Shown here: positions 8,056-15,122 of the stretch, one piece after another
Position numbering within the stretch: the first letter of the stretch is position 1
Layout: every line of letters starts with the position of its first letter
Assembly (NCBI GenBank): GCA_021817045.1
Contig: JAKAWG010000054.1
Location: 1-35,474 of the forward strand
From: Acidobacteriota bacterium
GTDB lineage: Bacteria > Acidobacteriota > Terriglobia > UBA7540
Length of the DNA: 35,474 nucleotides
Reading direction: 5' to 3'
Made by a program: the position numbers and the translations under genes
The notes under the pieces: model-generated
What the model was told of the DNA's origin: nothing
Database searches by the model: none
The model's input: only the letters and a program-made list of their open reading frames with translations

Positions 8056-8283
8056 GTGAAAAAAATTGCTGGGGGCTCGTTCAAGGTTCACTGTCTTGCA
8101 ATGATGAACGAAGTTCAGGTCAAAAGGGAAACGGTTGTGATCACAAAGCGTGACAAGCCAGTGGCCAAGCTTGTGCCTTCCGATAGCGGTGCCGACGACA
8201 CTTACAATTTTCTACGCGGTAAAGGCGCGATTGCAGGTGACGTAATTTCGCCGGCCATCGAACATTGGGGCAGCCTGAAGTGA
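8056..8283 (+). CDS. Phd/YefM-type antitoxin, apparently orphan
   Basis: A short DNA-binding antitoxin-like protein of 75 residues. The GTG start at 8056 has a weak GGAG upstream. The core 'ETVVITKRDKPVAKLVPS' (residues about 30-47) is the hallmark of the Phd/YefM fold, where it forms the strand-turn preceding the toxin-binding tail. The N-terminal helix 'GSFKVHCLAMMNEV' is also as expected. In known systems a PIN or RelE/Doc toxin gene follows within a few bases. Here only 55 bp separate the stop codon from mqnA, and no open frame for a toxin is present, so the toxin was lost or lies elsewhere. It could still repress its own promoter. Confidence 0.8.
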   Translation: MKKIAGGSFKVHCLAMMNEVQVKRETVVITKRDKPVAKLVPSDSGADDTYNFLRGKGAIAGDVISPAIEHWGSLK

Positions 8284-8338
8284 TCCTTGCAGGGTCGCAG
8301 GTCAAAAGCGCTGCGAACCATATAGTGAGAATAATCCG

Positions 8339-9154
8339 GTGACCAAGCCTCGCGTTTCCGTCGTTCAATACCTCAACACCGTTCCGTTGATCTGGGGAAT
8401 GCTTCACGGCGAGCAACAAGGAAAGTTCGATTTGAGTTTCACCACTCCCGCTCAATGCGCGGAGGCTGTGGGCTCGGGCCGAGCTGACGTGGGCATCATT
8501 CCCGCTATTGAGTTGCAGCGCATCGAAAATCTCCAAGTGATACCCGGCGTCTCGATTAGCTCGCTCAACGAGGTGAAAAGCGTCCTGTTGCTCAGCAACT
8601 GTCCTATTGAGCGAATCCGAACGATCGCGCTGGACACGTCTTCCCGGACTTCGGTAGCGCTTGTCAGCATTCTTCTGAGAGAGTTTTACAAGCTTGAGCC
8701 CGTCATGGCACCGGCAGCTCCCGAACCCGACGCGATGCTTGCGCAGGCGGACGCGGCGTTGCTGATCGGCGACCCTGCGATTAAATACCGCGCGCGGGGC
8801 GCGCACGTCTACGACCTGGGCGCCGAATGGAGCAAGTTTACGGGGCTGCCGTGTGTCTTCGCCCTGTGGGCCGGGCTTCGGCAGGCACGGCTGGAGGAGT
8901 TGGTCCGCGATTTTCAAGATTCGCGCGATTATGGACTTCGCCGCACTGGCGAAATCGCCGCGCACTATGCGGCACGGGTTGGCTTGACGCCAAACGAGGT
9001 GAAGATGTACCTCACCCGGAACATCAACTATAATTTCGAAGAGAGCCATCGGCGTGGCCTCAACCTGTTTTACCAACTGGCCTGGGAGTTAGGCTTGATC
9101 CCTGCGGTTCGCGGTTTGGATTTCGCGGGCAGCGCCCGGGCACAAGGCGTTTGA
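8339..9154 (+). CDS. mqnA: Chorismate dehydratase MqnA (futalosine menaquinone pathway)
   Basis: Removes water from chorismate to give 3-enolpyruvyl benzoate, the first step of the futalosine route to menaquinone. The protein belongs to the periplasmic-binding-protein-like fold family. Signature segments are VSVVQYLNTVPLIWG at the N-terminus, 'ADVGIIPAIELQRI', 'SISSLNEVKSVLLLS' and 'DAALLIGDPAIKY'. The C-terminal helix 'YLTRNINYNFEE' is also characteristic. The start is a GTG at 8339; a TATAGT box lies at 8321-8326 but no good -35 partner was found at the usual distance. The length of 271 residues is typical. The stop overlaps the TTG start of mqnC by 4 nt, so the two are coupled. Confidence 0.95.
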   Translation: MTKPRVSVVQYLNTVPLIWGMLHGEQQGKFDLSFTTPAQCAEAVGSGRADVGIIPAIELQRIENLQVIPGVSISSLNEVKSVLLLSNCPIERIRTIALDTSSRTSVALVSILLREFYKLEPVMAPAAPEPDAMLAQADAALLIGDPAIKYRARGAHVYDLGAEWSKFTGLPCVFALWAGLRQARLEELVRDFQDSRDYGLRRTGEIAAHYAARVGLTPNEVKMYLTRNINYNFEESHRRGLNLFYQLAWELGLIPAVRGLDFAGSARAQGV

Positions 9155-10200
9155 GTTCGGTCATGCGATTTTCTTCCGCGCAAGCTTTCGCAATGCTGGA
9201 ATCTGACGACCTGATCGGTCTCGGTATGGAGGCGGACGCCGTCCGCCGACGACTGCACCCGGGCAACGTCATTACCTATCAGATCGATCGCAACATCAAC
9301 TACACCAATTTCTGCACGGAATACTGCTCTTTTTGCGCCTTCTACCGCCCTGCCGGGTCGCCCGAGGGTTACGTGCAGCCTCTCGAATCGATCTTTCAGA
9401 AGATCGACGAAACGTTGGCTCTGGGCGGCACCGGAATCCTGATGCAGGGCGGGTTGCACCCTAGCCTCAAGATGGACTATTACGTCAACCTGCTCACGCG
9501 CATCCGGGAACGCTATCCCACGCTTCACCTCCACTGCTTTTCGGCACCGGAAATCCTGAACATCGCCGATTTGTGCGGAATGACCGTGCGGGACGTTATT
9601 GCGAGGCTGATGGGTGCCGGCCTGGATTCGATTCCCGGAGCGGGCGCGGAAATTTTGGATGACGAAGTCCGCCACCGCATTGCCCGGCTGAAGTGCAGCA
9701 CCGAGGAGTGGATTTCCGTACACCGCACGGCGCACGAACTGGGCCTGCGCACCACAGCTACCATGATGTTCGGCGTGGGTGAGACGCTGCAGCAGCGCGT
9801 GAATCATCTTGAGCGCATCCGGCAGCTTCAGGAGGAGACAGGCGGCTTCACGGCGTTTATTCCCTGGTTTTTCCAGCGCGGGAATACCTCGCTCGGCCGG
9901 TTCGTGAAGGAGGAAGCCACGGCAGTGGATTACCTCAAGACGCTCGCCGTCTCCAGAATTTATCTCGATAACATCCTCAACGTTCAAGCCTCCTGGCTGA
10001 CCCCGGGCCACAAAATCTGCCAGGTCGCTTTACGCTTCGGCGGCAACGACATGGGCAGCATCTTGATCGAAGAAAATGTCGTCAACGCCGCCGGGTGCAA
10101 GAACACATCTTCCGAGGAAGACCTTCGCCGCCTCATCTCCGATGCCGGCTTCCGGCCCATCAAGCGCGATACCCTCTACCGAACCTACTTCCTGAACTGA
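9151..10200 (+). CDS. mqnC: Cyclic dehypoxanthine futalosine synthase MqnC (radical SAM)
   Basis: A radical S-adenosylmethionine enzyme that cyclises dehypoxanthine futalosine in menaquinone synthesis. The iron-sulfur cluster cysteines follow the CxxxCxxC pattern at C55, C59 and C62 (NFCTEYCSFCAFYR). Other family motifs are GGTGILMQGG, 'HPSLKMDYYVNL', 'HCFSAPEI', the 'GLDSIPGAGAEIL' segment and 'TTATMMFGVGET'. The reading frame is open from TTG 9151, overlapping mqnA by 4 nt; ATG 9163, four codons later, is an alternative start. The length of 349 residues is close to that of known MqnC. No mqnB, mqnD or mqnE is in the window. It ends 13 bp from the convergent HTH gene. Confidence 0.95.
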   Translation: MSSVMRFSSAQAFAMLESDDLIGLGMEADAVRRRLHPGNVITYQIDRNINYTNFCTEYCSFCAFYRPAGSPEGYVQPLESIFQKIDETLALGGTGILMQGGLHPSLKMDYYVNLLTRIRERYPTLHLHCFSAPEILNIADLCGMTVRDVIARLMGAGLDSIPGAGAEILDDEVRHRIARLKCSTEEWISVHRTAHELGLRTTATMMFGVGETLQQRVNHLERIRQLQEETGGFTAFIPWFFQRGNTSLGRFVKEEATAVDYLKTLAVSRIYLDNILNVQASWLTPGHKICQVALRFGGNDMGSILIEENVVNAAGCKNTSSEEDLRRLISDAGFRPIKRDTLYRTYFLN

Positions 10201-10213
10201 GAAAAACTGCGGC

Positions 10214-10540
10214 TTAACGGGTTTTCAACGCCCTGCTCGTCGGGTTCGGCTGCTCGCGAGAGCCGTCCCTGATCGGATTGGACGAAGCGTTGAATAGTTG
10301 TCTGAATGTAGGGGGCGGTAAGAGGAGAAACCCGCTGACGATCGCGTCGAAAACTTCCCGGTTATTCTGTCGTATGCGACGCAATTCGGTGATCGTAAAA
10401 CGGGGCTCGTTCACACCTGACTCCCACTTTTGGAGGCGTGAAAGCTTGACCCCTAGCGCGGAGGCGAATTGCTCCTGGCTTAGGCCGAGATTCTTCCGTG
10501 CCGCGCACACGAGTTTGCTGACATCTTCAAATTGAGGCAA
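10214..10540 (-). CDS. XRE-family helix-turn-helix regulator (HigA-like)
   Basis: A 108-residue DNA-binding protein. The helix-turn-helix covers about residues 8-60; the recognition region reads LGLSQEQFASALGVKLSRLQKWESGVNEP, matching XRE/HigA antitoxin-type repressors. The C-terminal 40 residues are proline-rich and not recognised. The start is TTG at 10540-10538, preceded by GGGAG at a suitable distance. No toxin gene lies beside it; downstream is the convergent mqnC. The upstream DNA contains a perfect 14-bp palindrome and a second inverted repeat (10575-10642), likely its own operators. Autoregulation is therefore inferred. It could be half of a broken HigBA-like pair. Confidence 0.75.
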   Translation of the reverse strand: MPQFEDVSKLVCAARKNLGLSQEQFASALGVKLSRLQKWESGVNEPRFTITELRRIRQNNREVFDAIVSGFLLLPPPTFRQLFNASSNPIRDGSREQPNPTSRALKTR

Positions 10541-10574
10541 GCGAGCACTCTCCCAAAAAACTAAATCAGCGCCA

Positions 10575-10642
10575 TTATGCTAGCATAAATATGCTAGCCG
10601 TTCGCCAATTCGTTAACTAACAGTGTACCTTTATGTTAGTTA
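10575..10642. promoter_or_regulatory. Palindromic operator candidates upstream of the HTH regulator
   Basis: TTATGCTAGCATAA (10575-10588) is a perfect 14-bp palindrome. Its core is repeated directly as TATGCTAGC at 10590-10598. Farther from the gene, TAACTAAC (10614-10621) and GTTAGTTA (10635-10642) form a perfect 8-bp inverted repeat with a 13-nt spacer. The stretch is markedly AT-rich compared with its surroundings, as expected for a promoter bound by an XRE repressor. Binding is inferred from position. Confidence 0.55.
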
Positions 10643-10649
10643 TTATTGC

Positions 10650-10760
10650 TTCGGGTGAGGAGCAAAGCTGCCCCTGATCGATTTGGCCACGGCCAGTCGG
10701 TTCCTCAGCACTAACTAGGCTCTACCTCCAATAAAGTACTGCCGTGACTCCTCGCCCGAA
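10650..10760. repeat. Large inverted repeat enclosing a non-coding stretch (structured RNA or remnant element)
   Basis: TTCGGGTGAGGAG (10650-10662) can pair along its whole length with CTCCTCGCCCGAA (10748-10760), with one G-U pair, closing a stretch of 85 nt. The interior contains TGGCCACGGCCA and the 15-mer TAGGCTCTACCTCCA, which also occurs at 35001-35015 in the leader of the repeat protein. No open frame fits. It may be a structured transcript, a terminator-like element or a small transposon remnant. The remainder of the gap up to galT at 10933 shows nothing identifiable. Confidence 0.4.
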
Positions 10761-10932
10761 TGCAGAACCGTCGGCACGGGCCGCCTCGTTCTCACCTTCG
10801 CCCGCTTCCTTTGCAGAGGCCAACTGACTCGTTTACTTTTCCGCACCGCTGTGGTAACTATCTCCATTCTGTGCCTGTCCCGCGCAATTCTCGTTAAAGG
10901 CCCGGAAGGCTACTCGGACTCAACAACATCGC

Positions 10933-11895
10933 ATGACCGAACTTCGCTGGAATCCCACGGCGCGTGAATGGATTTCAACCGCCAGTGAGCGACAAGATAG
11001 GCCCCTGATGCCCACGGGCTGGTGTCCGTTCTGCCCCGGCTCCGGCCGAGTGCCGGACCACTACGACGTCCTGATTTATCCCAATGACTTCCCCGCCTTT
11101 TCCGTGCCGCCGCCCAAGCCTGCAATCGAGGGCGATGATTTGTACAAGGTGAGGAAATCTTTTGGAAAGTGCGACGTGGTGCTTTACCACCCGGATCATA
11201 ACAAGTCCCTGCCGCAGCTTTCCGTCTCGCACCTCACGCTGCTCGTGCGGCTTTGGAGAATGCGGTTTGAAGAACTTCAGCGTCTGGACGGGATTCGATA
11301 CGTCCTGATCTTTGAGAACAAGGGAGCGGTGATCGGCGTCACCATGCCACATCCGCACGGCCAAATTTATGCCTTCCCGTTCATTCCGCCGCGGCTCGAA
11401 AAGGAGCTGTCCGCGGCGCGCGCACACCAAAGCTCGCGCGGACGCTGCCTGTACTGCGACATTCTGAAGAAGGAAAAGACGGACGGGCGCCGCCTGGTTG
11501 CCGAAAACACCCACTTTACAGCCTTTGTCCCGTTTTACGCGCGCTGGCCTTATGAAGTTCACATCTTCTCGCGGCGTCACCTGGGCACGCTCTCGAACTT
11601 CTCACCCTCGGAGGAAGAGGCACTCGCGCGGATTTTGAAGTGGGTGACGCTGAAGTACGATAATCTCTTCGGATTCTCATTTCCGTACATGATGCTGCTC
11701 CATCAGTCGCCGGCGCGCGGCGAGCATTTCTATTTTCATTTTCACATCGAGTTCTACCCCCCTCACCGGAGCAGAGACAAACTCAAATACCTGGCCAGCG
11801 TCGAAACAGGCAGCGGAGCATTCTTAAACGATTCGGTGGCAGAAGAGAAAGCCGCGGAGCTGCGGAGTTCAACCCCGGCGGAAGAGCCGGCGTAG
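10933..11895 (+). CDS. galT: Galactose-1-phosphate uridylyltransferase GalT
   Basis: Transfers UMP between UDP-glucose and galactose-1-phosphate in the Leloir pathway. The histidine-triad-like active site MPHPHGQIYAF places the uridylylated nucleophile at H142. The zinc-binding pair CPFC is at residues 31-34. Other typical segments are RWNPTAREWI at the N-terminus, 'VLIFENKGAVIGVTMPH', 'PFYARWPYEVHIFSRRH' and the 'HFHIEFYPPHRS' C-terminal signature. The length of 320 residues is slightly short but within the bacterial range. galK follows 31 bp downstream in the same direction, so the two form a galactose operon; no galE or galM is in the window. Confidence 0.95.
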   Translation: MTELRWNPTAREWISTASERQDRPLMPTGWCPFCPGSGRVPDHYDVLIYPNDFPAFSVPPPKPAIEGDDLYKVRKSFGKCDVVLYHPDHNKSLPQLSVSHLTLLVRLWRMRFEELQRLDGIRYVLIFENKGAVIGVTMPHPHGQIYAFPFIPPRLEKELSAARAHQSSRGRCLYCDILKKEKTDGRRLVAENTHFTAFVPFYARWPYEVHIFSRRHLGTLSNFSPSEEEALARILKWVTLKYDNLFGFSFPYMMLLHQSPARGEHFYFHFHIEFYPPHRSRDKLKYLASVETGSGAFLNDSVAEEKAAELRSSTPAEEPA

Positions 11896-11926
11896 AATGT
11901 GACGGTTTTATACCACAGGGAATCCG

Positions 11927-13072
11927 ATGATCGAAGAACGTTTTCGTGAGATTTTTGGGGGCGCTCCCGAAGTCGTCGCGCGCGCGCCAGGGCGCGTGAA
12001 CCTGATCGGGGAGCATACGGATTATAACGATGGTTTTGTGCTTCCCGCGGCGATTGACCGCTACGTGTGGTACGCAGGGCGGCGGCGTGCCGACCAGAAG
12101 GTGCTGGCTCATTCGCTGGACTTTGCTGACTCCGTCGAGTTCAGCCTTAACGATATACGCAAAGACGCCGCCCACGCCTGGAGCAATTACCTTCGCGGGG
12201 TCTGCGTGTTCGTGCAGGAGAGCGGGCTGCGGCTGCCGGGCGCGGATATTGTGCTCGGAGGCGACGTTCCGCGCGAAGCGGGGCTCAGTTCATCGGCGGC
12301 GGTTGAGGTGGCCGCTGCCGCCCTCTGGCACAAGCTCGCGAACCTGGCGCCCGAACCCGTCGCGCTCGTCAAGCTGGCCCGGCGGGCGGAGAACGAGTTT
12401 GTCGGAGTTCCAAGCGGCATCATGGATCAGTTCATCTCCGCGCTCGGGCGGAAGAATCACGCATTGTTTCTCGACTGCCGCACGCTTGAATATCGCCACG
12501 TGCCACTGCAGCCCGAAGTGAAGATCGTGGTGTGCAATTCCGGCGTAAAACGGGCGCTTGCCCAGTCGGAATACAGCGTGCGCGCCAGGCAGTGCCGGGA
12601 AGCTGTGGATCGACTGCGCGCTGCCGGCCTCGCGGTGAATGCCTTGCGCGACGTAACTCCTGAACAACTCGAGGCGCATCGGAGCACGCTAAGCGACATT
12701 CAGTTTAAGCGCGCGCGCCACGTCGTGAGTGAAAACGATCGTGTGCTGAGAGCAGTCCGGGCGCTTGAAGATGGCGACGTGGAAAATTTCGGTAAGCTCA
12801 TGAACGCCTCGCACGAAAGTTTGCGCGATGACTACGAAGTGAGCAGCCGGGAACTGGACGTGCTCGCCTCGCTCGCCTGGAGGCAGCCGGGCGTGCTTGG
12901 CGCGCGGATGACAGGAGCCGGCTTTGGCGGCTGCACGGTGAACCTGGTGCGCGAATCTGCGGCGGAAGATTTTGTTGAAGCCATCCGCGCCGGCTATGAA
13001 GAAGTTCTCAAACTCAGGGCCGAGGTTTATGTGTGCCAGGCCTCGAACGGCGCATTAGCCTCGGCTGAATAA
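11927..13072 (+). CDS. galK: Galactokinase GalK
   Basis: Phosphorylates galactose at C1 using ATP, in the cytoplasm, supplying GalT. It is a GHMP kinase: the galactokinase signature GRVNLIGEHTDYNDG is at residues 22-36, the phosphate-binding loop GLSSSA at 119-124, and the third motif GAGFGGCTVNL near the C-terminus. The catalytic Asp is expected in the 'GIMDQFISALG' segment. The ATG at 11927 leads directly into the family's usual N-terminus. The length of 381 residues is normal. It lies directly after galT and is probably co-transcribed with it. Confidence 0.97.
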   Translation: MIEERFREIFGGAPEVVARAPGRVNLIGEHTDYNDGFVLPAAIDRYVWYAGRRRADQKVLAHSLDFADSVEFSLNDIRKDAAHAWSNYLRGVCVFVQESGLRLPGADIVLGGDVPREAGLSSSAAVEVAAAALWHKLANLAPEPVALVKLARRAENEFVGVPSGIMDQFISALGRKNHALFLDCRTLEYRHVPLQPEVKIVVCNSGVKRALAQSEYSVRARQCREAVDRLRAAGLAVNALRDVTPEQLEAHRSTLSDIQFKRARHVVSENDRVLRAVRALEDGDVENFGKLMNASHESLRDDYEVSSRELDVLASLAWRQPGVLGARMTGAGFGGCTVNLVRESAAEDFVEAIRAGYEEVLKLRAEVYVCQASNGALASAE

Positions 13073-13230
13073 TCCGCAGCGAATACGGACGGCGGGTGCT
13101 TGATCCCGCCGTTGCGGCTGAACGCCTGAGTTCTTGGAATCTTTCGTGGAGATCGGTAAGCTACCGCCCCAAACAGTGAGAGTCCGCCGTGCTTAATAAG
13201 AGCACGCAGATGTAACGAGGAGGAACAGCT

Positions 13231-14553
13231 TTGTCCGGAGACGAAACATTGGTCAATGAGAAACCGGGGAGCGCCGGTGCATCCTCCATCGCCGCCAACC
13301 GCCTACGATGGTCCATCGTCGGCCTACTCTCTCTGGCGTCGGTCATCAACTATCTTGACCGCGCAACCCTCTCCGTCTCGCTTCCGCTTATTGCACGCGA
13401 TTTCAACCTCGGCCCGGCCGAACAAGGCGTATTGCTCTCCGCCTTCTTCTGGTCGTATGCGCTCATGCAAGTGCCTATCGGTTGGGCGGCAGACCGGCTG
13501 AGCATGCGCTGGCTTTACGTCGTCACCTTTACCCTTTGGTCGTTGGCTCAGGGATTGGCAGGAGCGGCGAAGAGCTTCATCGTCCTGCTCGGTACGCGGA
13601 TCCTTCTGGGCATCGGCGAATCCATTTATCTTCCCGGCGGCACCAAGATCGTCACGCTTTTCTTCCCTCGCGAAAAGCGCGGTTTGCCTTCAGGCCTTTT
13701 CGATTTCGGGACGAGAATCGGGATGTCGCTAGGCGGGATTCTTGTCCCAACGCTTCTCGTATTTCTCGGCTGGCGCATCACTTTCGAGATCATCGGGTTT
13801 GCTGCGCTATTGTGGCTTATTCCCTGGCTCGCCACTTATCCCGCTCACTTGCCGGCACAGATTTCCGCTCCGCCTGAGCGTGCCCCTCGCCCCGACGAGG
13901 CGGCCAAGCGAAGTTTCCGGCGCGCGGCGAACATCACCGGTGTGATTTTCAACCGCAACCTGCTGGGAATCTGCCTCGGATTCTTCTGCTTTGACTACTA
14001 CTGGTACCTGTTTGTCACCTGGTTGCCGGATTATCTCGTCACGGTCCGGCATTTTACGGTGCTTCGCGCAGGACTCTATTCTGCTGCGCCATTTCTCGTC
14101 TTCGGGGTATGCGAGCCGATCGGCGGCTGGATCGCTGACCGGCTTATTGTGCTCGGCTGGAATGAAACGCGGGTTCGGAAGGGGATGGTGACATTGGCCT
14201 TTTTCACCGGCTTGCTTCTAATTCCGGCGGAGTACGTCGCAAGCGCGAAGGAGGCGGTTTGGCTGATTATCGGCGCATCGCTCGTCGGCCTTTCCAGCGG
14301 CAACCTGATTGTTATCCTGCAGTCGTGCGCTCCTCCCGAGCAGGTAGGGCTGTGGACAGGCTTCGAGAACTTCTTCGGGAACGTCGCGGGAATCCTAGCG
14401 CCGCTTGCGACCGGGCTTTTGATTGCCCGCACCGGATCGTATTCCCCCGGTTTCGATCTCGCGGCGCTCGTCCTGGTGGCCGGACTCGCTTCCTATTGGT
14501 TCCTGGTGGGTGATTTGAAGAAGCCAGAGAGCGCGGAATCAAGAGCGTCGTAG
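13231..14553 (+). CDS. MFS transporter, ACS (anion:cation symporter)-like
   Basis: An inner-membrane transporter with about 12 hydrophobic segments. The first helix carries 'INYLDRATLSVSLP', the signature of the ACS family, which includes hexuronate, glucarate and sialic-acid carriers. The MFS loop 2-3 motif appears as 'GWAADRLSMRW', and the fourth helix region has 'RILLGIGESIYLPGG'. The start is TTG at 13231 with an excellent GAGGAGG ribosome binding site 8 nt upstream. The length of 440 residues is typical. It lies 158 bp after galK in the same direction, so a link to sugar uptake is plausible, but the substrate cannot be read from sequence. A REP-like hairpin overlaps its stop codon. Confidence 0.9.
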   Translation: MSGDETLVNEKPGSAGASSIAANRLRWSIVGLLSLASVINYLDRATLSVSLPLIARDFNLGPAEQGVLLSAFFWSYALMQVPIGWAADRLSMRWLYVVTFTLWSLAQGLAGAAKSFIVLLGTRILLGIGESIYLPGGTKIVTLFFPREKRGLPSGLFDFGTRIGMSLGGILVPTLLVFLGWRITFEIIGFAALLWLIPWLATYPAHLPAQISAPPERAPRPDEAAKRSFRRAANITGVIFNRNLLGICLGFFCFDYYWYLFVTWLPDYLVTVRHFTVLRAGLYSAAPFLVFGVCEPIGGWIADRLIVLGWNETRVRKGMVTLAFFTGLLLIPAEYVASAKEAVWLIIGASLVGLSSGNLIVILQSCAPPEQVGLWTGFENFFGNVAGILAPLATGLLIARTGSYSPGFDLAALVLVAGLASYWFLVGDLKKPESAESRAS

Positions 14554-14603
14554 AGGCGGCTTTGTGCCGCCATCCTACGTGGCGGGATAAACCCGCCTCT
14601 ACG
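14549..14603. terminator. REP-like hairpin between two convergent genes
   Basis: CGTAGAGGCGG (14549-14559) pairs perfectly with CCGCCTCTACG (14593-14603), and the inner part can also pair in two smaller hairpins (GGCGGC...GCCGCC and GGCGGG...CCCGCC-like). It fills the whole gap between the MFS stop and the OsmC stop, so it can end transcription in both directions. Sequences of this form are abundant dispersed repeats in acidobacterial genomes (general knowledge). Confidence 0.65.
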
Positions 14604-15119
14604 TCAATCGGATTGCCGCTCTGGCAGCAACTCGTAGGAGGTCCGAACTTCAATTGCGCCCAGGATAGAACGCGCAACCGGACAGCGCTCCACGTGGACG
14701 CTGTGCACTCGCTCGATCATTTCTGCCATTTGCTGAGGGGCGCAAAGCTTGTAGTGGACAGAGATTCGGCGGATGATAAGCACGTTGCCTTCTATCCCAA
14801 TCTCACCCACCGCCTCCGATGTCAGCTTACCGTCCGAGGCATCGATCTGGCGCGCCTCCAGCGCACCTCCGAAGGTCCCCGTGAGTCAACCCGCCGTGGC
14901 GGCAACGACATAATCAAGCGTAGCGGCATGAGGCGGATATGTGCTCGGGTCGACCTTGTAGTGCTGTGCGATCTCTGAGTGGACGCCGAACACAACCGGC
15001 GTTGGTTCGGCCGGCAGGTATGCTAAGCGCACGGGGCCGCGCTGACGCTCGATTCGAACCCGTGACGTATACACAATGCGCTCGGACGCTTCCATCGACT
15101 TGGCACCCTGTGGCGCCAT
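14604..15119 (-). CDS. OsmC-family thiol peroxidase, probable selenoprotein (in-frame TGA = Sec78)
   Basis: Predicted to reduce organic hydroperoxides or a related oxidant in the cytoplasm. The gene reads through one TGA (14888-14886) at codon 78 to give 171 residues. Before the TGA is 'LDYVVAATAG', after it 'LTGTFGGALEARQI', which is the OsmC helix that normally carries the first redox cysteine right at that point. The second redox cysteine is present in 'ERCPVARSI' (C146). There is no other lesion in the frame. A hairpin with features of a bacterial SECIS lies just after the TGA (14849-14867). OsmC-like selenoproteins are known from metagenomes. The ATG at 15119 is 3 nt after the rpoD stop, so translation is coupled to rpoD. 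The alternative is a pseudogene with one nonsense mutation; selenocysteine genes (selA, selB, selC) are not in the window. Confidence 0.8.
14849..14867 (-). promoter_or_regulatory. Candidate bacterial SECIS hairpin
   Basis: Downstream of the in-frame TGA, the mRNA reads GGUGCGC UGGAG GCGCGCC. The two arms form a 7-bp stem (one G-U pair) closing a 5-nt loop. The loop lies 26-30 nt after the UGA, within the usual range for bacterial SECIS elements, and has a G in its second position, as the known consensus requires. Inference from structure; SelB binding is not shown. Confidence 0.65.
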
Positions 15120-15122
15120 GGG

